From: Actinomycetota bacterium
GTDB taxonomy: Bacteria; Actinomycetota; Acidimicrobiia; Acidimicrobiales; Acidimicrobiaceae
Assembly: GCA_004366215.1 (NCBI GenBank)
Contig: SIRY01000207.1
Coordinates: forward strand, 1-6,907
DNA: 6,907 nucleotides
Direction of reading: 5' to 3'
Part shown: one piece after another, positions 1 to 6,072 of the stretch
How positions within the stretch are numbered: the stretch's first letter is position 1
How the letters are laid out: the number at the start of each line of letters is the position of its first letter
The notes under the pieces: model-generated
The model's input: the letters and a program-made list of their open reading frames with translations, nothing else
What the model was told of the DNA's origin: nothing
Databases searched by the model: none
Program-made: the position numbers and the translations under genes

Positions 1-370
1 CGCACGTCTGGGTCAGCGTGCTCAGCGGGCGCCCGACCCTGGGGTTGGAAGATCGCGCCGTTGACTCCGAGTAGGTCCCGTCGCTCCATGCCAGCCTTGC
101 GAGGCACCGAGCCGATGAGGAGTGCCCACTCGACGCCGTCGAAGCCACGAGCTAGGTCAGTGGTCAGCTCGAGCCGTTTGCGGAGGGGAAACGCGCAGTC
201 ATCGAGCTCCATGGCGACGCCCTCGAGGGCTGGCATCGCCGGCTCGATCTCAATCAGCGAGAGCTCGACAGGGGTACTCGGTCCGAACACGTCACCAGCA
301 GCGAGCCGGAACAGCAGGGAGTACGCGATCTGTCCGGCTGCGCCAGTGACCGCGACGCGAACCGCTCGAG

Positions 371-374
<4 letters not shown>
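1..374 (-). CDS. mdh: Malate dehydrogenase, N-terminal part (cut by window edge)
   Basis: NAD-dependent malate dehydrogenase, which interconverts malate and oxaloacetate in the cytoplasmic TCA cycle. Only the first 124 residues are inside the window; the frame is still open at base 1. The Rossmann dinucleotide loop [15 protein letters not shown] begins at residue 11. A Glu at about residue 42 ([10 protein letters not shown]) sits at the end of the second strand, where this family selects NAD over NADP. The block [15 protein letters not shown] (50-64) and the substrate loop [12 protein letters not shown] (91-102), with its two substrate Arg residues R92 and R98, match the cytosolic/Thermus-type MDH group rather than the LDH-like group. 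The ATG start overlaps the icd stop as ATGA, and a near-perfect AGGAGG lies 7 bases upstream, inside icd. Translation is therefore probably both coupled and self-primed. Family assignment is firm; the C-terminal half, with the catalytic His, cannot be seen. Confidence 0.95.
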
Positions 375-1615
<1,241 letters not shown>

Positions 1616-1622
1616 GGGCACA

Positions 1623-1626
1623 TCCT
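1623..1626 (-). promoter_or_regulatory. Ribosome binding site of icd (start-deciding)
   Basis: AGGA on the minus strand, 7 bases before the ATG at 1615 and only 1 base before the alternative GTG at 1621. This spacing favours the ATG. A second purine run, AGGGG, lies just upstream and could serve the GTG, so the decision is not absolute. Confidence 0.45.
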
Positions 1627-1654
1627 ACCCCTGGCCTCTCACGAGCCAAAGTCA

Positions 1655-1675
1655 CCCCGCCAGTCATCGGCGGGG
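1655..1675 (-). terminator. GC hairpin at the end of the zincin-like gene (weak terminator or attenuator)
   Basis: A perfect 7-bp stem, CCCCGCC / GGCGGGG, with a 7-base loop spans the stop codon of the upstream gene (TGA at 1664-1666), about 40 bases before icd. The minus-strand sequence after the stem (TGACTTTGG) has only a short T run, so this is not a clean intrinsic terminator. It may instead reduce read-through or protect a 3' end. No promoter for icd is evident in the short gap, so some read-through is expected. Confidence 0.28.
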
Positions 1676-2836
1676 CTCCTGCGCCTCGAGGCGCTCGGCC
1701 CACCGGTCGGGGGCTGCGAGCTCATCGTGCGTAGGGAACGCGTCCGCGTCGCGCAGCGCGCGCGCGACGAGCTCTGGGGCGTCGTCACGCTGGCTGAGCG
1801 CCACCGCGAAACGCTCTGCCGTGGCGGTGATCGCGGCGACGTCCATGCCGAAGAGTTCTGCGAGAGCGACGACAGCACTGCGATGCTCTCGGAGATCCGT
1901 GAGCCCCTTGATCCAGGCCCCGTGCCCAAAGAGGCGCGGGCGCAGCTGCTCGAGAGCTGCGAGTGACACGCCGACGACGAACGCCGCCGTCGTCTGAAGC
2001 TCGCGACGGTTGGCTCGCTGGGCCTCGCTCTCGTCGCGGTTCAACCATTCGGCCACGCCAAGACCGAAGAGCTCGCCCGGTCTCTCAGCACCGAGCTCAC
2101 TCCACCGCCCACGCAGGTGCTCGCTGAGCGCGTCCACGTCAGCCCGCAGGTCGAGCAGGAACAGACGCAGCTCCACGTCGAGCCGATCAACGACGACGGG
2201 GTTCGCAAGCAGCGCACCTCGAAGCACGTCGTCGAAGGCGAGCCACAGACCGAGCTCCTCGACGCTGACGCCAAGCTCGCTGGCGACCTGCCGTACCGCA
2301 GCCGCCGCGAGCGTCGCACCAGCACGCTGCGCACGCGGCACGACGAGCTCGCAGCGGATGAGGCACGAGCTCGAGTAGTGCCCGAGCAGTGAGCCGAGCT
2401 GCGCGTTCACGACGAGCGGGCCGAGCCGCTCAGAGACCAGGGGGAGCATCTGCGCGACGAGCGTTCCTGACGCCTCCACCGCTCCGCCAGGCACGAACGC
2501 CGCGCCCACGCTCTGCTCGAACAGCTCGAGGTACGGTCCGAGCTCGCTGACGAGCTCCGCGTACACGTCGCTCGGATGCTGCGCCCGCACGAGTGGCGAC
2601 GGGTCCGGGACTACCTGTGCAGCGATGCTCGACTCGGGAAGGTAGCGAGCAACGACGAGGCCAAGGTCTTCGAGCGGAGCCCGCTCGGTCGCGCTGAGCG
2701 AGGGCGTAGCCCCGAGCGCCACACGGGCCAGCTGGTCGCGGACCCGTGAGGGATCGGCGCCCTCAGCGCTCATGGCACGGACGAGGTCGTTGAGGAGAAA
2801 CTCGAATGGGTTGACTGGTTCTTCATCGCTCGCCAT
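1664..2836 (-). CDS. Zincin-like protein of the TIGR03624/DUF2342 group, lacking HEXXH
   Basis: About 390 residues, no signal peptide or membrane segment, probably cytoplasmic. Residue numbers count from a GTG at 2866. The pattern matches the actinobacterial 'zinc-dependent metalloprotease / putative hydrolase' family. There is an N-terminal NPFEFLLNDLVRAM segment (19-32). A central run, LGPLVVNAQLGSLLGHYSSS (148-167), corresponds to the family's G-x-Q-x-G-x-x-x-G-x-x block. It is followed by LGLWLAF at 205-211. A C-terminal segment around 350-390 ends in DAFPTHDELAAPDRW, like the family's 'LPTASDLDDPDGF' tail. Where catalytic members carry HEXXH after the LWxAL motif, this protein has FDDVLRG (211-217), with none of the zinc ligands. 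It is therefore probably not a metalloprotease, and its role is unknown. The start is ATG 2836, because GGGAGG lies just upstream of it and inside the GTG version. It heads the icd-mdh cluster. Confidence 0.72.
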   Translation of the reverse strand: MASDEEPVNPFEFLLNDLVRAMSAEGADPSRVRDQLARVALGATPSLSATERAPLEDLGLVVARYLPESSIAAQVVPDPSPLVRAQHPSDVYAELVSELGPYLELFEQSVGAAFVPGGAVEASGTLVAQMLPLVSERLGPLVVNAQLGSLLGHYSSSCLIRCELVVPRAQRAGATLAAAAVRQVASELGVSVEELGLWLAFDDVLRGALLANPVVVDRLDVELRLFLLDLRADVDALSEHLRGRWSELGAERPGELFGLGVAEWLNRDESEAQRANRRELQTTAAFVVGVSLAALEQLRPRLFGHGAWIKGLTDLREHRSAVVALAELFGMDVAAITATAERFAVALSQRDDAPELVARALRDADAFPTHDELAAPDRWAERLEAQEPRR

Positions 2837-2840
2837 GGCC

Positions 2841-2846
2841 CCTCCC
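2841..2846 (-). promoter_or_regulatory. Ribosome binding site of the zincin-like gene (start-deciding)
   Basis: GGGAGG on the minus strand (within GGGAGGGG) ends 4 bases before ATG 2836. The longer GTG 2866 alternative would place this site inside the coding region and has no comparable signal of its own, so the shorter protein is preferred. Confidence 0.55.
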
Positions 2847-2927
2847 GACACCGGCCGTCGAGCCACGACGTCGCCGGCTCCGATCAGCTTAGTCAGCCAG
2901 GCCCTGCAGCCTCGGGGGTGTCGCTCC

Positions 2928-2933
2928 TAGCAT
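2928..2933 (+). promoter_or_regulatory. Candidate -10 element (TAGCAT) of a leaderless promoter
   Basis: TAGCAT fits the actinobacterial TANNNT -10 consensus and ends exactly 7 bases before the GTG at 2941. Transcription would thus begin at or next to the start codon. No Shine-Dalgarno sequence precedes that GTG, which agrees with a leaderless transcript. I see no recognisable -35. The rest of the 2837-2940 divergent region holds only a weak minus-strand -10-like TAAGCT (complement of 2886-2891) that could serve the leftward genes. Confidence 0.4.
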
Positions 2934-2940
2934 CCATGCC

Positions 2941-3618
2941 GTGATCGCCTACCGTGAGGGTGCCGTAGCCATCACGCACGAGGGCCGTTCGCCCCTCGTA
3001 ACCTGGTACCGCTGGGTTCCCCGTACCTCGGCGCTCGTCGTCGTCGAGCCGGGGGCGACCCACGACTACGCGCGGGACCTCATCGAGCTCCTCGCGGCGG
3101 CGAGCTACGACCCCGTTGGCAACGGGCGCTCCTTCCATCGAGACGTCAGCGCACCGTCGCTCGAGCTCGCGCTCGCAGAGTTGGCTCGCGTGCTCGACGC
3201 GCTGCCGGGTGTTCGCGACGTCGTCACGCACCAGAGCGCTGCGCTGCCGGCCGCACACCTGCTCGCGCGCCAGCCTGGTCGCTACCGGCTCACCATGGTC
3301 AGTCCGCGACTCGGGCCTCCCAGCGACCACCTCGATCCCTTCGCAGCGCACGAGGGCCGCTCGGGTGGCCACGAGGCCACGTGCGCCTGGATCGCTGCGT
3401 TCCCTGATCGGCTCGCCTACTGGCGCAAGACCGTCGTCCCGAACGCGCCGGTCGTCGCGTGCGCCATGGCGACCGCGCTCATCGACGCCGACGACGATGA
3501 CGCCGCAGCAACCGCACGCGCCTTCGGCGCGGCCACGCTCACGCTCGGCGTCGGCGGTGCACTCGCGCGCCTCACGCCGCACGCGGCGACGCAGATCTCC
3601 CGTTACCTCACCCGGTGA
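2941..3618 (+). CDS. Divergent creatininase-like protein with degenerate metal-binding motifs
   Basis: 225 residues, soluble, no signal peptide. I place it tentatively in the creatininase/MftE superfamily (metal-dependent amidohydrolases) from the order of blocks. A strand-turn ALVVVEPGATHDYARDL (31-47) sits where the family has PxGSxEQHG. FHRDVSAPSLELALAELARVL (65-85) corresponds to the 'FPGTxS...L...L' helix. VRDVVTHQSAALPAAHLL (91-108) corresponds to the 'vvVNGHGGN' strand and helix. HEGRSGGHEATCAW (137-150) resembles the 'HAGxxETS' segment. The canonical Glu and His of the first motif are replaced by His41 and Tyr43, and the NGHGGN motif is not kept. H97, H144 and E145 could form an altered site, or there may be no catalysis. 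An acidic DADDDD run (182-187) is a minor oddity. GTG is the only start in the open frame and lacks a Shine-Dalgarno sequence, so it is probably leaderless. No mycofactocin or creatine genes are adjacent. The gene is clearly coding; the family call is uncertain. Confidence 0.6.
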   Translation: MIAYREGAVAITHEGRSPLVTWYRWVPRTSALVVVEPGATHDYARDLIELLAAASYDPVGNGRSFHRDVSAPSLELALAELARVLDALPGVRDVVTHQSAALPAAHLLARQPGRYRLTMVSPRLGPPSDHLDPFAAHEGRSGGHEATCAWIAAFPDRLAYWRKTVVPNAPVVACAMATALIDADDDDAAATARAFGAATLTLGVGGALARLTPHAATQISRYLTR

Positions 3619-3805
3619 AGGCTGCGCTCACGGGTGTCGGCCTCGAGGCCTTGGACCCTGCCGAGGTGAGGTCGCTGAGTGCTGGCTCAGAATCCGCGTC
3701 TACTCGCACCTCGCTGCGGGCAGTCGCCTCTAACCTAGAAGGAGGCGTCGAGCGAACGTCGTCGGCGCTCGTTCCCGTTCTGACACCCAGCGGGCAGAAG
3801 ATGCG

Positions 3806-3810
3806 AGGAG
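3806..3810 (+). promoter_or_regulatory. Ribosome binding site of moaE (start-deciding)
   Basis: AGGAG followed by 5 bases and then GTG at 3816. This supports a 165-residue MoaE of normal family length. Neither ATG 3801 nor GTG 3615 in the same open frame has a convincing site. Confidence 0.55.
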
Positions 3811-3815
3811 ACGTC

Positions 3816-4313
3816 GTGGTAGCCGGGTCGTGGGAAGCGAAGACGACCAGATCGTGGCTCCTTCTGACCTCAAGCGAGCTCGACGAGCGTGCTGCCACGG
3901 CGTTCTGTCGCCGTGACGATGTTGGGGCCGTCGTGAGCTTCCTTGGAACGGTTCGCGACCACGCTCCCGGCATCGAGGGCGTGAGGGCCCTCCACTACGA
4001 GGTCGCGCTCGAGCTCGCCGCCGCGCGACTCGAGGAGATCGCACACGAGGCCTTCGCTGAGCTTGCCGAGCTGCGCGAGCTCGTCATCCACCATCGTCTC
4101 GGGCGCGTCGAGCTCGGGCTCCCCGCGGTCATCGTCGCTGCGGGTGCCCCGCACCGCGACGTCGCATTCCGCGCGGCGCGCTACGCGATCGACGCGGTCA
4201 AGGTCGCCGTTCCCCTCGTCAAGCAGGAGATCAGCGCGACCGGCGCTCGCTGGAGTCCAGACGCCACTGCGCTCACAACCACCCCACACCTCAAGGACAT
4301 GCTTGAACCATGA
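3816..4313 (+). CDS. moaE: Molybdopterin synthase catalytic (large) subunit MoaE
   Basis: Transfers two sulfurs from thiocarboxylated MoaD to precursor Z (cPMP) to make molybdopterin; cytoplasmic. In the 165-residue version, the family blocks are GAVVSFLGTVRDH (37-49), the LHYEVALELA segment (59-68), VIHHRLGRVELGLPAVIVAA (90-109) and APHRDVAFRAARYAID (111-126). KVAVPLVKQE (129-138) follows. Its two Lys residues, seven apart, are the counterparts of E. coli Lys119 and Lys126, and the His-Arg pair of the APHR motif is kept. The usual Trp of 'PIWKKE' is Val here. The frame is open back to GTG 3615, which overlaps the preceding stop as GTGA and would add 67 residues. That extension has noticeably less G/C at third positions (about 70% by my hand count) and no recognisable domain. 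I take GTG 3816, preceded by AGGAG. No moaD is visible, so its partner must be encoded elsewhere. The 3' end overlaps the next gene by ATGA. Confidence 0.93.
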   Translation: MVAGSWEAKTTRSWLLLTSSELDERAATAFCRRDDVGAVVSFLGTVRDHAPGIEGVRALHYEVALELAAARLEEIAHEAFAELAELRELVIHHRLGRVELGLPAVIVAAGAPHRDVAFRAARYAIDAVKVAVPLVKQEISATGARWSPDATALTTTPHLKDMLEP

Positions 4314-4501
4314 TCGAACTGCTCTACCTCGCCATCCCTATCGCTATCGTCGTCGTCATCGCCGTGGTTTCGAGCATGCGGGAGCACCATCTGGGTGACG
4401 TTCGGCGCGAGGTGGCTACCTTCGACCACGCGCGCCGGGCGCTCGAGCGGCGTACCACGAGCAAGCTCAGTGAGCGCGGCGCTCGGGGTGCGCCCGAGTG
4501 A
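4310..4501 (+). CDS. Small single-pass membrane protein, 63 aa
   Basis: I do not recognise a family. Residues 3-23 form one hydrophobic segment (ELLYLAIPIAIVVVIAVVSSM) with only two residues before it. A hydrophilic, Arg-rich tail of about 40 residues with helical character follows (RREVATFDHARRALERR). With the positive charges after the segment, the tail is probably cytoplasmic. The gene is real in my view: it starts inside the moaE stop (ATGA) and ends inside the start of the actin-like gene (GTGA), with 4-base overlaps on both sides, which is typical of translational coupling. No independent Shine-Dalgarno is evident. By position it may anchor or regulate the actin-like protein at the membrane, but that is inference from context only. 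Confidence 0.7.
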   Translation: MIELLYLAIPIAIVVVIAVVSSMREHHLGDVRREVATFDHARRALERRTTSKLSERGARGAPE

Positions 4502-5481
4502 GCACGTTCGCGCTCGACCTCGGCTCGCGAACGACGAGGCTCGCCCGTGATAGCGACCCTCCTCTCCTCATCGACAGCGTGGCCGCCGTCGACCTCGATC
4601 GCGACCGAGTCATCGCCATCGGCGACGAGGCTCGGACCGAGGCGCTCCGTGTCGGTGCTCGAGCTTGCCTCGTCTCGGTCGTTGACCACGGCACCCCGCG
4701 CAGCGCTCGAACCCTCGAGGGCTTCCTCGCGCAAGCCCTCCGCGCGCTCGGCCTGCGCTCGTTCGGCCGAGGTACCGTCCGCATCGCGGTACCGCAGCTT
4801 GCCACCACCGTCGAACGCCGTGCCCTCGTCCGCGTGCTCGAGAACCTCGGTGCCGCCTCTGTACGCACGCTCGCGCCGTCCCTTGCGGCCTTGCGGGCCC
4901 ACGACGCCGACGTCGACGCTGGGGCGTTCTGTCTCGTCGTCGGCGAGGGCTACACCGAGAGCGGCATCGCCGCGCTCGGGTCGCTGTGCGAGTCCGCCGG
5001 AGCGAAGCTCGGCCTCAGTGCGCTCCGTCAGGCGATCCGTGAGGTTCTCTGGAGCAGCTACGAGCTCGTCGTGAGCGACCACGTCGCCCACGAGATCCTC
5101 GTCGAGCTCTGCGACGTGGCACAGCCGACGGCTCCGACTCGCGCACGCGTCTGGGGCCGCCGTCGCGACGACGGATCGAGCGCCAGCGTCGTGATCGAAG
5201 CAGCCGAGCTCGTCGCCGCGATGGAGCCGACGCTGCGAGCGATCGAGTCCCTCACCCGTTCTGTCCTCCAGCGCGCGAGTGCCCAGCTCGTCGCCGATGT
5301 GGCGGAGTCAGGTCTGCTGCTCGCGGGCGGCGGAGCGCTCGTTCCGGGGCTCGCCCAGCGGCTTGCGACCGCCCTCAGACTCGACGTGAGACGTGCGCAC
5401 GACCCGCTCGGATCGGTGCTCGGTGGCCTTCGTGTCGCGTCGACGCGACCTCGACACGACGCCGCGGGCGCGACCCGCTAG
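4498..5481 (+). CDS. Divergent MreB/Mbl-family actin-like protein
   Basis: 327 residues, close to the usual 330-350 of MreB, which forms membrane-associated ATP-dependent filaments guiding cell-wall synthesis. Phosphate-1 loop: ALDLGSRTTRL (5-15), like MreB 'DLGTANT'. RVIAIGDEARTEAL (37-50) matches 'vlavGeeAk'. VRIAVPQLATTVERRAL (94-110) matches the 'vvicvPsgvTevEkRA' strand. REVLWSSYELVVSDHVAHEI (181-200) matches the 'yNLLIGErtAEeIK' region specific to MreB, which separates it from FtsA, ParM and DnaK. The adenosine motif GLLLAGGGALVPGLAQRL (272-289) and HDPLGSVLGGL (301-311) complete the fold. The phosphate-2 loop, LVVGEGYTESGIAALG (146-161), lacks the usual Asp of 'VDIGGGTTE', and the middle Gly is Glu. 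Nucleotide hydrolysis may thus be altered. Its GTG start overlaps the small membrane gene. No mreC, mreD, rodA or pbp gene is adjacent, which argues against a standard mre operon. Confidence 0.82.
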   Translation: MSTFALDLGSRTTRLARDSDPPLLIDSVAAVDLDRDRVIAIGDEARTEALRVGARACLVSVVDHGTPRSARTLEGFLAQALRALGLRSFGRGTVRIAVPQLATTVERRALVRVLENLGAASVRTLAPSLAALRAHDADVDAGAFCLVVGEGYTESGIAALGSLCESAGAKLGLSALRQAIREVLWSSYELVVSDHVAHEILVELCDVAQPTAPTRARVWGRRRDDGSSASVVIEAAELVAAMEPTLRAIESLTRSVLQRASAQLVADVAESGLLLAGGGALVPGLAQRLATALRLDVRRAHDPLGSVLGGLRVASTRPRHDAAGATR

Positions 5482-6062
5482 CACGTCTCGCCTGGAACTC
5501 CGTCACGGAGCAGGTCCCGTGCGACGCTCCGCACCGTCCGGTCGCGATCGAGGGTCGCGCGCACGAGGGCATCGTGGACTCGCGGGTCGTCGAACCCGCA
5601 CAGCGCAACGAGGGCACGACGCCGAATCGCCGGCTTGTCAGAGCTCGCAGCCCCGAGTACGACGTCGAGGGTCCGACGGTCTCCGATCGCACCGAGTGCA
5701 GCGATCGCGGCTTCACGGCATCGGGCGTCGGCGTGCGTCGTCGCGACGTCCCGCAGCTCGTCGAGTGCCTCGCCCGCGCTGAGCTCGCCGAGGACCCAGC
5801 ACGCGGCTTCGACCACGAGCGGCTCAGCGTCGCTGAGTAGACGTCGAGCACGATCCACTCCGACAGCTTGCGGCGCTGCGCCCCACAACGCCGCGAGCCG
5901 GACCTCGGCGTCGAGGTGGCGGAGCAGCTGGTCCAGCGTGGACTCATCGCCGGTGCGAGCGAGCGCGAGGGCTGCGGTGCGGCGCGACCGACCCTGACCA
6001 CAGAGGTGCGACCAGAGCACCGCTGGTGGAGCGCCGAGGACGTCGAGTGGATCAGCTCTCAC
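5478..6062 (-). CDS. HEAT-repeat (PBS-lyase-type) protein
   Basis: 194 residues made almost wholly of short paired helices rich in Ala, Leu, Arg and Asp. Repeat units are visible at about 25-50 (RSRRTAALALARTGDESTLD), 52-80 (AEVRLAALWGAAPQ), 82-108 (LVVEAACWVLGELSAGEAL), 112-138 (ARCREAAIAALGAIGDRR), 143-170 (KPAIRRRALVALCGFDDPRV) and 173-188 (RDRTVRSVARDLL). Such repeats form solenoids for protein binding, and no catalytic residues are apparent. The open frame extends to 6254, but the upstream part overlaps the permease gene and has a Ser/Arg-rich shadow composition. The GTG at 6062 is the first start after the permease stop, leaving a 10-base gap. Its Shine-Dalgarno is poor, which suggests coupling to the permease. 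The protein could be an adaptor for the transporter, but that is inference. The 3' end overlaps the convergent actin-like gene by 4 bases. Confidence 0.85.
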   Translation of the reverse strand: MRADPLDVLGAPPAVLWSHLCGQGRSRRTAALALARTGDESTLDQLLRHLDAEVRLAALWGAAPQAVGVDRARRLLSDAEPLVVEAACWVLGELSAGEALDELRDVATTHADARCREAAIAALGAIGDRRTLDVVLGAASSDKPAIRRRALVALCGFDDPRVHDALVRATLDRDRTVRSVARDLLRDGVPGETC

Positions 6063-6072
6063 CGGCTCGAGG

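Noticed and set aside
2893..3582. Long opposite-strand open frame (229 codons) across the creatininase-like gene
   Set aside because: Arg/Glu/Val-rich shadow of a high-GC gene with no recognisable motif; the plus-strand frame has a plausible promoter and family-like blocks.
3609..3636. Inverted repeat CACCCG / CGGGTG after the creatininase-like gene as a terminator
   Set aside because: Only 6 bp with a 16-base loop and no T run; such matches are expected by chance at this GC content.
3749..3771. Inverted repeat CGAGCG / CGCTCG in the spacer before moaE as a riboswitch stem
   Set aside because: Short stem, loop of 11, no supporting second helix or known motif; the words are among the commonest in this DNA.
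3615..3815. A MoaD domain fused ahead of MoaE, suggested by a Gly-Gly in the open upstream frame
   Set aside because: The extension shows no beta-grasp pattern and the Gly-Gly is not at a domain end; its base composition looks at least partly non-coding.
4324..5091. Long opposite-strand open frame (255 codons) across the actin-like gene
   Set aside because: It lies antisense to clear MreB-like motifs and has charge-rich, low-complexity composition typical of a shadow frame.
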